Notes: a model not told the origin generated them from the letters alone. A stretch of DNA of 64,000 bases from Pseudoduganella plicata (GCF_004421005.1 NZ_CP038026.1:3534001-3598000), one strand, 5' to 3'. Shown: positions 25,726 to 35,462, counted from the stretch's first letter. Made by a program: numbers and translations.

Positions 25726-26309
25726 CAGAAGCCCGACCCCGGCTGCGCCAGGTACGCGATTTCCTCCGGCGTCGACTGGCGTCCCAGAATCGCATTGCGG
25801 TGCGGGAAGCGGCGGAATTTACGGATCACGTCATAGTGGCGCCGCGCGTAATCGAGCATGCTCTCGAAACCTGCGGCGGAGGCGTTCAGCTTGTCGAACA
25901 GGAGCACCGAGCGCTCCTGCATCGCCAGGTTTTCCGCATGCTCGAACGGCATATAGGCAAAGGCGCGCTGCACCGGCGGGAGCGTCTGATGAGCGCCCGC
26001 GTCGTCCAGTGCCAGAGCCGCCTCCAGCGCCAGTGCGTCGCCCGCAAACGCTTTCGGTGTGCCGCGGTAGACGTTGCGGGTGAACTGGTCCAGCACGAGG
26101 ATGCGGGCCAGCGCGCCCTGCGTGCCCTCGTCATCCCACTGGCGCAGGCCGCCCGCCAGCGCAGTGTCGACGGCTTCGCCGAACAGTCGGAATATCTCGC
26201 GGTCGAAGGCGTCGTCCTTGCGGAACCATTCGGCACGCTGCGTGTTATGGCCCTTCGCGCCGATCGGCAGGAACCAGAAATCCAGTACGTCTTGTGCGGT
26301 GACGAGCAT
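25725..26309 (-). CDS. DUF924 family protein
   Basis: A 194-residue, mostly helical protein of the DUF924 family, structurally related to TPR-like helical proteins and of unknown function. Family marks are VLDFWFLPIGAK near the N-terminus, AEWFRKDDAFD, the conserved ILVLDQFTRNVYRGTPKAFA block, AFAYMPFEHAEN and HYDVIRKFRRFPHRNAILGR near the end. It begins at ATG 26309 and is tightly linked to the DUF2520 gene. Confidence 0.9.
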   Translation of the reverse strand: MLVTAQDVLDFWFLPIGAKGHNTQRAEWFRKDDAFDREIFRLFGEAVDTALAGGLRQWDDEGTQGALARILVLDQFTRNVYRGTPKAFAGDALALEAALALDDAGAHQTLPPVQRAFAYMPFEHAENLAMQERSVLLFDKLNASAAGFESMLDYARRHYDVIRKFRRFPHRNAILGRQSTPEEIAYLAQPGSGF

Positions 26310-26336
26310 CTTTTCTTTCCGTTTCAGTTGCGTGCC

Positions 26337-27083
26337 TCAGTTGCGTGCATGGGTCAGATGAAACGCGTCGATCCCCTCGAAGCGCGCCATCTCGGCCGCC
26401 AGCTGCGGCAGCGGCGCGCCGGCGCGCTTGCCCAAAGCCAGGGCGACGAAGCGCCATTCCATCTTGCCCTCTTCCTGGCTGATCATGAGCGAGCCGCCCG
26501 CCACCTCGTAACCGCGGTCGCGGGCCAGCTTGCGCAACTGTTCCTCCTGCGGCGTAAAACCCGCCTTGAAACGCATGGTGATGGCGATGGCATGGCGCGA
26601 CGGCAGCAGCAGCTCGATCTTGGACAGGTAAATCATCACCATCGCGCACAGCAAGGCCAGTCCCATCGCGGCCAGGTAGAAGCCGACGCCGACCAGGATG
26701 CCGATGACGGAAGACGCCCAGATCGACGCGGCCGTCGTCAGGCCACTGATATTGAAGCCTTCGCGCATGATGACGCCGGCGCCGAGAAAACCGATGCCGG
26801 TGACGATGCCCTGGATGACGCGGGTCGGATCAGTGCCCATCACGGCGTTGGCGGTATGGCCGCCGAACCAGAAGTCCGGGTAGCCGCCGACGACCGTCAG
26901 TGCGGCCGATGCCATGCACACGAGGCCATAGGTGCGCATGCCCGCCGCACGTCCGTGATACGCCCGCTCGTACCCGACCAGCATGCCGAGCAGCAGCGCG
27001 CCGATCAGGTTGAGCAGGATGACGCCATTCGTCGCCAGCTCGCTGCCGGACCAGTACGCGCCGAAGAACTCGGAGGTCGGCAT
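26337..27083 (-). CDS. MgtC/SapB-family membrane protein
   Basis: A 248-residue membrane protein of the MgtC family, known from Salmonella as a virulence and magnesium-limitation factor that acts on the F-type ATPase. The first 150 residues carry five hydrophobic segments with the family motifs LLGMLVGYERAYHGRAAGMRTYGLVCM, GIVTGIGFLGAGVIMREG and GLTTAASIWASSVIGILVG. The C-terminal 90 residues form a soluble ACT-like domain. Neighbours on the same strand are two bases apart (27086), so they form an operon with the peptidase upstream. No magnesium-responsive leader is evident. Confidence 0.9.
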   Translation of the reverse strand: MPTSEFFGAYWSGSELATNGVILLNLIGALLLGMLVGYERAYHGRAAGMRTYGLVCMASAALTVVGGYPDFWFGGHTANAVMGTDPTRVIQGIVTGIGFLGAGVIMREGFNISGLTTAASIWASSVIGILVGVGFYLAAMGLALLCAMVMIYLSKIELLLPSRHAIAITMRFKAGFTPQEEQLRKLARDRGYEVAGGSLMISQEEGKMEWRFVALALGKRAGAPLPQLAAEMARFEGIDAFHLTHARN

Positions 27084-27085
27084 GA

Positions 27086-27349
27086 TTACGCCTTCGGCGG
27101 TTTTTTCGTCAGCTGTTTTTCAAACGCGACATCGAGCTTGCTGATGCGCCGTGGTGTCTGCGGTCCCTGCGCATTGACGAACGCGACGAATTCGTCCAGC
27201 TCCATCGGTGGGCACAGCGGCGGCTGGCCCGGCCCCTCGGTCAGGAAGAAATGGCCGCTGCCGGTACGCGACATCGACCAGCCGGGATTGCCGCTGCGCT
27301 CCTTGAGCCGGTCGATGGCGTTCGAAGCACGGGTGGAGCGGTTGCTCAT
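27086..27349 (-). CDS. Small conserved hypothetical protein, 87 aa
   Basis: A short basic protein. It starts at ATG 27349, overlapping the stop codon of the Xaa-Pro aminopeptidase gene (ATGA), and ends two bases before the mgtC-like start. The visible segments are LKERSGNPGWSMSRTGSGHFFLTEG, with aromatic and Gly residues, and a Pro/Lys tail. No domain is recognised. The tight coupling on both sides suggests it is genuinely expressed. Confidence 0.7.
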   Translation of the reverse strand: MSNRSTRASNAIDRLKERSGNPGWSMSRTGSGHFFLTEGPGQPPLCPPMELDEFVAFVNAQGPQTPRRISKLDVAFEKQLTKKPPKA

Positions 27350-29178
27350 AATGGTGTTGTCCTTTCTTCCAGCCATGCCAGCGCGGCGCCCTGCACGTGC
27401 GGACGCAGGCGCTGCAGCACGGTGGCATGGTAATCGTTCAGCCACGCGACTTCGTCGGCGCGCAGCAAAGTGCGGTCGATACAGCGCGTATCGATAGGGC
27501 ACAGGGTCAGTGTTTCAAAGGCGAGGAATTGGCCGAACTCCGTCGTGCCGGCAAGCCGGTTGAGCACGAGGTTCTCGATGCGGATGCCCCACTTGCCGGG
27601 CCGGTAGATGCCGGGCTCGATCGACGTGATCATGCCCGGTTCCATGGCCGTGTGCGGGTCCGGCATCGTCGACGGGGAGATCGACTGCGGTCCCTCGTGC
27701 ACGTTCAGGAAGTAGCCGACGCCGTGTCCCGTGCCGTGGCCGAAGTCGATGCCGGCCGACCAGATCGGCGCGCGCGCAATGGCGTCCAGCAGCGGCGAGC
27801 GAGTGCCGCGCGGGAAGCGCGTGGCCGACAAGGCCATCATCCCCTTCAGCACCAGCGTGAAGTCGCGCCGGTGCTCCACCGTGATCGCACCGACCGGTAC
27901 GACACGGGTGATGTCGGTCGTGCCGCCCTCGTACTGCCCGCCCGAATCGATCAGCAGCAGGCCATCGCCCTGGATGCGTGCGCAGCCGGCAGGCGTGGCG
28001 CGGTAGTGCATGATGGCGCCGTTGGCGCCGAAGCCGGCGATGGTGCCGAAGCTGGGGCTGACAAAACCGGGGCGCCGCGCCCGCGCCGCCGTGATGTGGC
28101 GGTCGATGTCCACCTCCGTCAGCGGTTGTTCGTGCCGGCGTGCCAGCGCGTCTTCCAGCCAGGCGAAGAATTCACACAGGGCCGCCCCGTCCTGCTCCAT
28201 CGTGGCACGCACGTGGGCCGCCTCGTCATCGGTCTTGCGCGACTTGGCAAACGTGGTCGGGTTGATCGCTTCCAGCACGGTCAGCTGCGTCGGCACGGCC
28301 TGGCGGGTGCCGTGCGTGACGCGGCGCGGGTCCAGCAGCAATGTCGTCCCCGGCGCCAGCTCCGCCAGCGCGTTGGCCACGTCCGTGTACGGCGCCACGT
28401 CGACGCCGTCGGCTTGCAGCGCGGCACGTACGTCGGCCGGCACCTTGCCCTCGGCGACAAACAGCGTGGCGCGCTCCGGTCCAACCAGTGCGTGCGCGAC
28501 GAAGATCGGGTTGTACGACACGTCCGCGCCGCGCAGGTTGAACAGGTAGGCGATATCGTCCAGCGTCGAGATCAGATGGCGTTCGGCGCCGTGCTGGGCC
28601 ATCGCCACGCGCAACGCGGCCAGTTTGGCGGCACGCGACGTGGTTGCATACGGCGGCAGGTGCTCGGACACGGGCGCGTCGGGCAGGCCGGGCCGGTCGG
28701 TCCAGACGTCGTCCAGCACATCGAGGTCCGTGCGCAGCGCAATGCCGCGCGCGTCGAGCGCCTGGCGCAACTGGCGGGCGATCGCCAGCCCCAGCACGGC
28801 GCCGTCGACGGCGATCACCTGGCCCGGCCGCAACGTCTCCGCCAGCCAGTCGATGTACTGCGTGCTGGCGCCGGACGAGATCTTCATCAGGGCGATGCCG
28901 GTGCCGGCCAGCTCGTCCTCGGCCTGCGTCCAGTAGCGGCCATCGGTCCACACGCCGGCGAAGTCCTGCGTGGCGATGAACGTGCCGACGGAGCCAGTGA
29001 AGCCGGACAGCCACTGGCGCCCCTGCCAGCGCGGGGGCAGGTATTCGGACAGGTGCGGATCGGACGACGGCACGATGCACGCGTCGACGCCATGGCGGCG
29101 CATGGCCTGGCGCAGCGCTTCCAGGCGGGCAGGAATGTCGGCTTGGGTAGACAGGGGCGGTGTGGGCGGTGTGGACAT
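27346..29178 (-). CDS. Xaa-Pro aminopeptidase (M24B family)
   Basis: A 610-residue metallo-aminopeptidase of the eukaryote-like aminopeptidase P type, which removes N-terminal residues before proline. Two creatinase-like N-terminal domains precede the pita-bread catalytic domain. The metal ligands are visible: Asp in LLLIDSGGQYEGGTTDITR (two Asp), His in FGHGTGHGVGYFLNVHEGP, Glu in TSIEPGIYRPG and Glu in GIRIENLVL. ATG 29178 (STPPTPPLST) is preferred over two Met codons further upstream that lack homology. It overlaps the next gene by four bases. Confidence 0.93.
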   Translation of the reverse strand: MSTPPTPPLSTQADIPARLEALRQAMRRHGVDACIVPSSDPHLSEYLPPRWQGRQWLSGFTGSVGTFIATQDFAGVWTDGRYWTQAEDELAGTGIALMKISSGASTQYIDWLAETLRPGQVIAVDGAVLGLAIARQLRQALDARGIALRTDLDVLDDVWTDRPGLPDAPVSEHLPPYATTSRAAKLAALRVAMAQHGAERHLISTLDDIAYLFNLRGADVSYNPIFVAHALVGPERATLFVAEGKVPADVRAALQADGVDVAPYTDVANALAELAPGTTLLLDPRRVTHGTRQAVPTQLTVLEAINPTTFAKSRKTDDEAAHVRATMEQDGAALCEFFAWLEDALARRHEQPLTEVDIDRHITAARARRPGFVSPSFGTIAGFGANGAIMHYRATPAGCARIQGDGLLLIDSGGQYEGGTTDITRVVPVGAITVEHRRDFTLVLKGMMALSATRFPRGTRSPLLDAIARAPIWSAGIDFGHGTGHGVGYFLNVHEGPQSISPSTMPDPHTAMEPGMITSIEPGIYRPGKWGIRIENLVLNRLAGTTEFGQFLAFETLTLCPIDTRCIDRTLLRADEVAWLNDYHATVLQRLRPHVQGAALAWLEERTTPL

Positions 29179-29253
29179 TGTGCGCATTGTGCGGCTGTAG
29201 CCTTGGTCAAGGCCTAATGATACAACTTGCCGTGTTTCCACCGCCGCTGCCAC

Positions 29254-30330
29254 TCAGTGCAGGATGCGCGGCGTGGGATCGCCGTGGTGCGTCGTCTGCT
29301 GGAAGTCCATGCCGGGCCGGCCCTCGACCATGTCGCGCACGGCACGCACGATTTCGTCCTGCGCCACGTAATGCAGCATGTGGCCCGCATCCTGCACCGT
29401 ATGCAGCTGGCTTTGCAGCAGTTCGCGGTGCAGACGCTCGGCGTTCGGCGCGGGTGCCACCATCTTGTCGCCGCCCCCCGTGAAGATCGTGACGGGCATG
29501 GTGATTTCGCCGTAGCGGTGCCGCAGCGCCGCCGCTGCGGGAATCATCAGCGCCGACTCGGCGCCGGCCGCGCGCAGTTGCGAAGGCCGCAGCGACAGCC
29601 ACTTCGGCCAGCGCGAGAAACTGCTGGCCGGCGCCCTGGGACTGAAGATGCGCCGCACCAGCCGGTTCCATGCCAGGCGGCCCAGCAGCGGCGACACGGT
29701 GTAGCGCATCACGTCGCCCAGCACGGGAATGGCCGGCGCCGCCGCCAGCGCCACGTCCAGGCGCGGGCTGGGGTAGTAATAGCCGGCCAGCAGCACCAGG
29801 CCGCGCACCAGCGTCGGATTTTCCATGGCCATGGACAGCGCCACCAGCGTGCCCCAGGAGTGGCCCAGCACCCGGGCCTGATCCACGCCGAGCTGGATCA
29901 ACGCATTGCACAGCAAGGTGGCTTGCTCGGCCGGTGTCCAGACGGTGCTGCGGGGACGCTCGCTGTAGCCGAAGCCGGGCCGGTCGAACGCGATCACGCG
30001 GTGGTCCTTCGCCAGCATGTCGATCAGGCCGGACAGCTCGAAGTCCTGCGACGTGGCGCCATTGCCGTGCAGCAGAACGACGACAGGGCCGGCGCCCCGC
30101 TCCAGATAGTGCAGCCGGACGCCATCGACGTCGACGAACTGGCCGGCCGGCGGGTGCTCCGCCTCGGCCTGTTTCGTCTTGCTGCGTACGACCAGATAGG
30201 CCGCCGTCAACGCGCCCGCCGCCACCAGCAGCTTGGTACCCAGCGAAATCCGGGCGGCCGGACGCAGCGGGTCCCGATTCGCCAGCAGCCTTTCATGCAG
30301 GTTCCAGTTGTGTCCACTCATCCTTGCCAT
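29254..30330 (-). CDS. Membrane-anchored alpha/beta hydrolase
   Basis: A 358-residue alpha/beta-hydrolase-fold protein. An N-terminal hydrophobic helix (about 30-48) likely anchors it. The oxyanion loop is LLHGNGATS, the nucleophile is Ser158 in GHSWGTL, and the catalytic His sits in QDAGHMLHY near residue 325. Substrate is unknown; esterase or lipase activity is inferred from the fold. ATG 30330 is chosen because GGGAG lies about 9 bases upstream, whereas a TTG at 30342 has none. Confidence 0.87.
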   Translation of the reverse strand: MARMSGHNWNLHERLLANRDPLRPAARISLGTKLLVAAGALTAAYLVVRSKTKQAEAEHPPAGQFVDVDGVRLHYLERGAGPVVVLLHGNGATSQDFELSGLIDMLAKDHRVIAFDRPGFGYSERPRSTVWTPAEQATLLCNALIQLGVDQARVLGHSWGTLVALSMAMENPTLVRGLVLLAGYYYPSPRLDVALAAAPAIPVLGDVMRYTVSPLLGRLAWNRLVRRIFSPRAPASSFSRWPKWLSLRPSQLRAAGAESALMIPAAAALRHRYGEITMPVTIFTGGGDKMVAPAPNAERLHRELLQSQLHTVQDAGHMLHYVAQDEIVRAVRDMVEGRPGMDFQQTTHHGDPTPRILH

Positions 30331-30433
30331 AATGACTCCCAAGATTCAACCAGTTGACTGACAGGCTAAATCAGGGTGGCGCCAGACTTTGTTAGGGCAC
30401 TAACACAGGCATCATGAAAGGCGCAACAGCGGG

Positions 30434-31591
30434 TCAGGCCGTACGGCGACGGCGCCAGGCCGCCAGCACGCCCAGGCCGCCGATCAGCATGGCGTAGGTG
30501 CCGGGCTCCGGCACCGGCAGCGGCACACCAGGGGGTACACCCGGTGGCAGCAAGATGGGGGCCTGGTCGGGCGTCAGCAGCACGTACTGCAACGCGCCGC
30601 CGTTGCGCCGGGCGGTGGCAAGGATCTGGCCCCGGTCGTTCAGGTCGAGGACGCTATCGATCCACCAGCCGTCCTCGTGCAGCAGCGTGTTCAGGTCGAT
30701 GGTTTCACCGCCCGCGTACAGCCAGAAGCGGAGATTGTCGCCGCTGCCGACCACCTGGCCGGCGTTGTTCATGTCCAGCACGACGTTGGAACGGTCGGTC
30801 AGCCCCAGCGCCGTGACCTTGCCGTGATCGTAGAGCCATGCTTCATTGCCGTTCGGGCCCCACTCTTTGCCGGCGATCTGGGCGGCATCGTTGATGAAGA
30901 CTGCACCATTGGCGGTGATGTCCAGCGAACGCATCGCGCCATCGGTGTAGACAAAAACAGTGTTCTTATCGGCATCGGGGCTGGTCGTCGACACGCCGAC
31001 GATCACCCCCTGGTTGTTAATGCCATGTGCCGAAGCGGTGTTGCCACCCAGCGTGCCGAGGTCCGTCGTCTGCCCGTTCTGATAAATGATTGCCCGGCTC
31101 CACGGCGAGCGGTATTCGCAGCCCCAGTCGCTACTGGAGCATTCGGAATTGTAGTGCGAACCGCTGCCCACCACCACACCGCTGTCGTTCATGGCCCTGG
31201 CATAAGTACCGCCGCGATAAATATCCGGATACAGCGGTTTTATTTCCTGTATTACCCCGTTCTTCAGGACATATGACCGGTCCATTTCAAGATTCTGATA
31301 ATTGCCCCATACCGTGTAGGCAACGGTGCCGTCGTTGCCGATGAAGGCACTGGCGTCCCAGCTATAATATCCCACCTCATATTGCTTCAGCGCACCGTTA
31401 CTGTAGACATTGACATTATATCCGTCTGTACCGACGATATCGCCCGCATTGTTAATGCTGTTCCAGACGGCGTCCCCCTGCGGAGACAGGGAGCTGAGGT
31501 TGGTCAGGGAAAACTTCGATTGCGCGTGCGCTGCCGCAGAGAGCAGGCAAAGACTTACCGCCACCGCTTTCATGTAGATCTGGTTTTTCAT
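30434..31591 (-). CDS. PEP-CTERM sorted exoprotein with HAF repeats
   Basis: A 385-residue secreted protein. A signal peptide ends AAAHAQ. The body consists of repeated beta-rich units of the extracellular HAF type, with recurring INNAGDIVGT, MNDSGVVVGS, DLGTLGGNTASAHGINNQ, INDAAQIAGK, MNNAGQVVGS and LNDRGQILAT segments, which suggests a propeller-like fold. The C-terminus has the PEP-CTERM sorting signal: VPEPGTYAM, a hydrophobic helix and an RRRR tail, recognised by exosortase-type machinery encoded elsewhere. The first ATG with a signal peptide is 31591. No glycan or exosortase genes are adjacent. Confidence 0.93.
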   Translation of the reverse strand: MKNQIYMKAVAVSLCLLSAAAHAQSKFSLTNLSSLSPQGDAVWNSINNAGDIVGTDGYNVNVYSNGALKQYEVGYYSWDASAFIGNDGTVAYTVWGNYQNLEMDRSYVLKNGVIQEIKPLYPDIYRGGTYARAMNDSGVVVGSGSHYNSECSSSDWGCEYRSPWSRAIIYQNGQTTDLGTLGGNTASAHGINNQGVIVGVSTTSPDADKNTVFVYTDGAMRSLDITANGAVFINDAAQIAGKEWGPNGNEAWLYDHGKVTALGLTDRSNVVLDMNNAGQVVGSGDNLRFWLYAGGETIDLNTLLHEDGWWIDSVLDLNDRGQILATARRNGGALQYVLLTPDQAPILLPPGVPPGVPLPVPEPGTYAMLIGGLGVLAAWRRRRTA

Positions 31592-31796
31592 ATATTCACT
31601 GAACGTAGGTTGAGTCACCTATTTGAGACAAGCTGGTGACGGGCTGTTTTATAAGACTGTGCCATGCTATCGCAATTATAAAGATATTGAAATAGCAACA
31701 TCACTTCCGTACTGTAAGTTACTCCCCTCTGGACGAGTCTGGCAGAACCGACTACGCTGGCAGCACAGGCCATTCCCTGCTCACCGACCGTTTGTC

Positions 31797-32150
31797 ATGA
31801 ACCTCAACAAAGCAAAAACACTGTGCCGCGGCTTTCCCGGCGCAACGGAAGACATCAAATGGGGCGAAGCCCTGGTGTTTTCCGTCGGCACGAAAATGTT
31901 TGCGCTGACGGGCGCGACACCGGGCGCCAGCAGGATCAGCTTCAAGGTCGACGACGATGCGTTTCTGGCCCTGACCGACCGCCCGGGCATCGTCCCCGCG
32001 CCGTATCTGGCGCGGGCAAAATGGGTGCAGACTGCCGACCCGAAGGCCGTTTCCGATGCCGAGGCGGCGCAATTGCTGATCCGGGCGTATGAGCTGGTAT
32101 TCGCCAGACTGACGAAGAAACTGCAGCGCGAGATTGCCGGGGCGACCTGA
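31797..32150 (+). CDS. MmcQ/YjbR-family DNA-binding protein
   Basis: A 117-residue protein of the MmcQ/YjbR family, a CyaY-like fold of unknown precise role annotated as DNA-binding. It shows CRGFPGATEDIKWGEALVFSVGTKMFAL, then SFKVDDDAFLALTDRPGIVPAPYLARAKWVQ and a helical tail LIRAYELVFARLTKKLQ, all typical. The ATG at 31797 matches the family start; the frame is open back to 31623 without homology. Confidence 0.9.
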   Translation: MNLNKAKTLCRGFPGATEDIKWGEALVFSVGTKMFALTGATPGASRISFKVDDDAFLALTDRPGIVPAPYLARAKWVQTADPKAVSDAEAAQLLIRAYELVFARLTKKLQREIAGAT

Positions 32151-32223
32151 GCACTGCCACGTGCGACCGTCGCGCCCAATATGACGGATAATCGGGCCAT
32201 TACTCACCCCGCCGTCAACGCAT

Positions 32224-32799
32224 ATGTATGAATTTCACCATCAACGCGCCCGCGCCCTGCTCGACAACGCGGAAGAGATCTTTGACGCAGCCGCCGTGCA
32301 GCACGCCGTCAGCAATGTGGCGCGCACGCTGAACGAACGCTTCGGCCACGACGACGAATTCCCCCTTGTGCTGGGCGTGATGGGCGGCGCCGTCGTGTTC
32401 ACGGGCCACCTGCTGCCGCAGCTGACCTTTCCCCTTGAATTCGACTACATCCACGTCAGCCGCTACGGCGACGAGGACCGCGGCGGTGAAGTGGTGTGGA
32501 AGGTCGTGCCCCGTTCGAACGTCGAGGGCCGCACCGTCATCGTCGTCGACGATATCCTCGACGAGGGCGAAACGCTGGCGCACGTCAAGCAGCGCCTGCT
32601 GGACATGGGCGCGCGCGAAGTCGTCATCGCCGTCTTTGCCGACAAGGCCATCGGCAAGATCAAACCGATCCATCCCGATATCGTCGGGCTGACGATCCCC
32701 AACCGCTTTGTCGTCGGCTTCGGCATGGACGCTTACGGCTACTGGCGCAACCTGCCGGGCCTGTGGGCCCTGCGCGGCGAGGATCTGTCGACGGGCTGA
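32224..32799 (+). CDS. hpt: Hypoxanthine-guanine phosphoribosyltransferase
   Basis: A type I phosphoribosyltransferase of 191 residues that salvages hypoxanthine and guanine (or xanthine) to the nucleotide using PRPP. The PRPP-binding motif is [14 protein letters not shown] (Asp109, Asp110), and the flexible-loop and base-binding regions VSRYG and [19 protein letters not shown] match the betaproteobacterial hypoxanthine-guanine enzyme. It starts at ATG 32224. The convergent clpP remnant ends immediately downstream. Confidence 0.9.
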   Translation: MYEFHHQRARALLDNAEEIFDAAAVQHAVSNVARTLNERFGHDDEFPLVLGVMGGAVVFTGHLLPQLTFPLEFDYIHVSRYGDEDRGGEVVWKVVPRSNVEGRTVIVVDDILDEGETLAHVKQRLLDMGAREVVIAVFADKAIGKIKPIHPDIVGLTIPNRFVVGFGMDAYGYWRNLPGLWALRGEDLSTG

Positions 32800-32809
32800 C
32801 CGTTCGGCC

Positions 32810-33389
32810 CTGGGGACACTCCAGCGCTGCATCGGCCAGGCCATAATCGACGGCGCTGCGGGCCGACATGAAGCCGACATGAAGTTGTCTCGCTCCCTGC
32901 CGCGGGCAATGCAAGCGCTATCCTGGCCCGTGTTCTCCGCCATGATGCGGTTGAGCTGCTCGCGCAGATACAGCACTTCCTTCGTATGGATTTCCACGTC
33001 CGCCGCCGTCTCTTGCGATCCGCCGCTGGGCTGGTGGATCATGATGCGGGCGTTCGGCAGTGCGCAGCGCTGCCCTTCTCCTGGCCGCCAGCAGGAACGC
33101 GCCCACGCTGGCCGCGAAGCCCGTGCAGCCACCGCCGGGCGGATGAAGCGCAGCGTGTCCATAATCGCCATACTTGCGTAGACGGACCCGCCCGGGCAGT
33201 TGATGGACAGTGAGATGTCCTTGTCCGGGTTGTCCGCCTCCAGGAACAGCAGTTGGGCGACGACCAGGTTGGCCGTGTCGTTGCCGATGGGGCCGACGAG
33301 GAAGACGATGCGCTCGCGCAGCAGCCGCGAATCAATGTCGTAGGCCCGTTCGGCGCGGCCCGTCTGTCGATCACGGTGGGGATCATCAT
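32810..33389 (-). pseudogene. clpP: Frameshifted ClpP protease subunit paralogue
   Basis: Reading the minus strand from ATG 33389 gives MIPTVID, then homology continues in other frames: [20 protein letters not shown] and [20 protein letters not shown] (one frame), [14 protein letters not shown] with the catalytic-Ser region (second), and NARIMIHQP with the catalytic-His region plus [15 protein letters not shown] (another). The end, [14 protein letters not shown], is again in a shifted frame. At least four lesions are visible: a one-base loss near 33370, losses near 33130 and 33090, and an 11-base tandem duplication at 32862-32883 (GCCGACATGAA twice on the plus strand). No clpX or tig is adjacent, so this was an extra copy, now dead. 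Confidence 0.88.
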
Positions 33390-33621
33390 GGTGTGGCTCG
33401 GGTGGTGGCGGCCGCGCCGCGGCGCTGGCCAGCGCGTTTGTCGCGGCAATACGCGAACAGGACAAGGCGGCAATGCTCCGCCTGCTGGCGCCGAAGTCGC
33501 GTAACCCGGGTCGCGTAACCCCACTTTGGGGGAGACGCCTGCCCCTTCCTAAGCCCGATGGGCGCGGGCGCGCGAAAGACTTACCATTTTTGCATACCCT
33601 ACAACCGACGAGGTACAAAAA

Positions 33622-34308
33622 ATGAGCAATGCAAAACTGGAAGTCCTGACCCCGCACAACAGCCAGATCATCTTCATCGATCACCAGCCGCAGATGGCAT
33701 TCGGCGTGCAGTCGATCGACCGGCAAGTCCTGAAGAACAACACCGTCGCGCTGGCCAAGGCGGCGAAAGTGTTCAACATCCCGACCATCATCACGACTGT
33801 GGAAACGCAGAGCTTCTCGGGCAATACGTACCCGGAACTGCTGGACGTATTCCCGGGCCAGCCGATCCTGGAACGCACGTCGATGAACTCGTGGGACGAC
33901 CAGAAGGTGCGCGACGCCCTGGCGCAGAACGGCAGGAAGAAAGTGGTCGTTGCCGGCCTGTGGACGGAAGTGTGCAACAACAGCTTCGCCCTGTGCGCGA
34001 TGCTCGAAGGCGACTACGAAATCTACATGGTGGCCGACGCGTCGGGCGGCACGTCGAAGGAAGCGCATGACTATGCCATGCAGCGCATGATCCAGGCCGG
34101 CGTCGTGCCGGTGACCTGGCAGCAGGTGATGCTGGAATGGCAGCGCGACTGGGCGCACCGCGACAGCTACGATGCCGTCATGGACATCGTCAGGGAACAC
34201 TCGGGCGCATACGGCATGGGCGTCGACTACGCCTATACGATGGTGCACAAGGCCCCGTCGCGCCAGGCATCGCAGCATGAGACGCTGGCTCCGGCGCCGG
34301 CCAGATAA
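33622..34308 (+). CDS. Isochorismatase-family (YcaC-like) hydrolase
   Basis: A 228-residue cysteine hydrolase of the isochorismatase superfamily. It shows the N-terminal catalytic Asp20 ([14 protein letters not shown]), the nucleophile Cys118 in [14 protein letters not shown] and the dimer-type strand-helix order. The C-terminal extension ([35 protein letters not shown]) matches the YcaC-like branch, whose substrates are not established. It stands alone behind a 230-base upstream gap. Part of that gap (33420-33530) has one frame that looks protein-like but is not assignable. Confidence 0.9.
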   Translation: MSNAKLEVLTPHNSQIIFIDHQPQMAFGVQSIDRQVLKNNTVALAKAAKVFNIPTIITTVETQSFSGNTYPELLDVFPGQPILERTSMNSWDDQKVRDALAQNGRKKVVVAGLWTEVCNNSFALCAMLEGDYEIYMVADASGGTSKEAHDYAMQRMIQAGVVPVTWQQVMLEWQRDWAHRDSYDAVMDIVREHSGAYGMGVDYAYTMVHKAPSRQASQHETLAPAPAR

Positions 34309-34321
34309 GCGAGATAGAAAT

Positions 34322-34371
34322 AACCGGAGCCAGGCACCGGTTATTTTCAAAACCGGTGCCTGGCTCCGGTT
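34322..34371. terminator. Perfect 21-bp hairpin between convergent genes
   Basis: Arms 34322-34342 and 34351-34371 are perfect inverse complements around ATTTTCAA. The stem AACCGGAGCCAGGCACCGG carries the CAGGCACC core of the window's repeat family. Short A/T runs flank it (AAAT before, TTTTCC after). It lies 13 bases after the hydrolase stop and 13 bases before the stop of the convergent flavin enzyme gene, so it may end both transcripts. Confidence 0.78.
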
Positions 34372-34384
34372 TTCCAGTTTTTGC

Positions 34385-35338
34385 TTACAGCGCCAGCCGC
34401 GCGCGCGCGGCGGCGTACTCCGCCTTCAAGCGCTCCACCATCTCGGCCACGGTCGGGATGTCGTCCATCAGGCCCACCCCCTGCCCCGCACCCCAGATAT
34501 CGCGCCACGCCTTGGCGCTGCCGGAGCCGAAGCTCATCTTGCTCTTGTCCGATTCGGGCAGCGCTTCCGGATCGAGGCCGGCGGCGACGATCGATTTCTT
34601 CAGGTAGTTGCCGTGCACGCCCGTAAACAGGTTGGTGTAGACGATGTCCGCCGCTGCCGATTCGACGATCGCATCCCGGTAATCCTGACTCACGTTCGAT
34701 TCCTGCGTGGCCAGCCAGCGCGAGCCGATGTAGGCAAAGTCGGCGCCCATCGCCTGCGCGGCCAGGATCGCGTCGCCGGTGGCAATGGAGCCGGACAGCG
34801 CGATCGGGCCGTCGAAGAACTTGCGCACTTCGCCCACCAGCGCGAACGGCGACAACGTGCCAGCATGGCCGCCGGCGCCCGTGGCGACGAGAATCAGGCC
34901 ATCGACCCCGGCTTCCAGCGCCTTCTGCGCGTGGCGGATCGACACCACGTCGTGCAGCACGATGCCGTCGTAGCTGTGGATCGCGTCCAGCATCTCCTTT
35001 GGCGGCGCGCGCAGCGACGAAATGATGATCGGCACCTGGTGCTTGACGCAGACTTCGACGTCATGCGCCAGGCGGTCGTTCGACTGGTGCACGATCTGGT
35101 TGACGGCGATGGGGCCGACCTTGTTGTCCGGATTGGCGCGCTGGAAATCGGCCAGCTCGGCCTGCAGGTCCGTCAGCCACGTATCGAGCAGCTCGGCCGG
35201 CCGCGCGTTCAGCGCCGGAAAGGAGCCGACAATGCCGGCCTTGCACTGCGCCGCCACCAGGGCCGGGCCGCTGGCGATGAACATCGGCGAAGCGATAACG
35301 GGAAGGGACAGGTTTTGCAGCACTGGAGGCAGGGCCAT
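34385..35338 (-). CDS. Nitronate monooxygenase-family flavoprotein
   Basis: A 317-residue FMN-dependent TIM-barrel enzyme of the nitronate monooxygenase / 2-nitropropane dioxygenase family, which oxidises toxic alkyl nitronates. Visible are the N-terminal [27 protein letters not shown], the phosphate-binding [22 protein letters not shown] and [32 protein letters not shown], all diagnostic. ATG 35338 ([10 protein letters not shown]) is chosen over a start five codons earlier. The exact substrate is not deducible. Confidence 0.9.
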   Translation of the reverse strand: MALPPVLQNLSLPVIASPMFIASGPALVAAQCKAGIVGSFPALNARPAELLDTWLTDLQAELADFQRANPDNKVGPIAVNQIVHQSNDRLAHDVEVCVKHQVPIIISSLRAPPKEMLDAIHSYDGIVLHDVVSIRHAQKALEAGVDGLILVATGAGGHAGTLSPFALVGEVRKFFDGPIALSGSIATGDAILAAQAMGADFAYIGSRWLATQESNVSQDYRDAIVESAAADIVYTNLFTGVHGNYLKKSIVAAGLDPEALPESDKSKMSFGSGSAKAWRDIWGAGQGVGLMDDIPTVAEMVERLKAEYAAARARLAL

Positions 35339-35462
35339 GGTCGACTCGCGCAAAGTAAGTAAAGGTTAAGGGAGGATGCAGCCGATTATAGACCCGAAAA
35401 AGTACGGTCGTGCGAATTCTAGATGGAACGCTCTATCCACAGCCGCACCGTGTCCCACCAAG

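Noticed and set aside
27397..29217. 606-codon plus-strand open frame.
   Set aside because: Antisense to the Xaa-Pro aminopeptidase gene, which shows all metal ligands; the frame has no recognisable domain.
32215..34350. 711-codon minus-strand open frame spanning the hpt, clpP-remnant and hydrolase region.
   Set aside because: Only the short middle part (ClpP-like) is homologous to anything; the rest is antisense to hpt and the isochorismatase-family gene. It is annotated instead as a frameshifted clpP.
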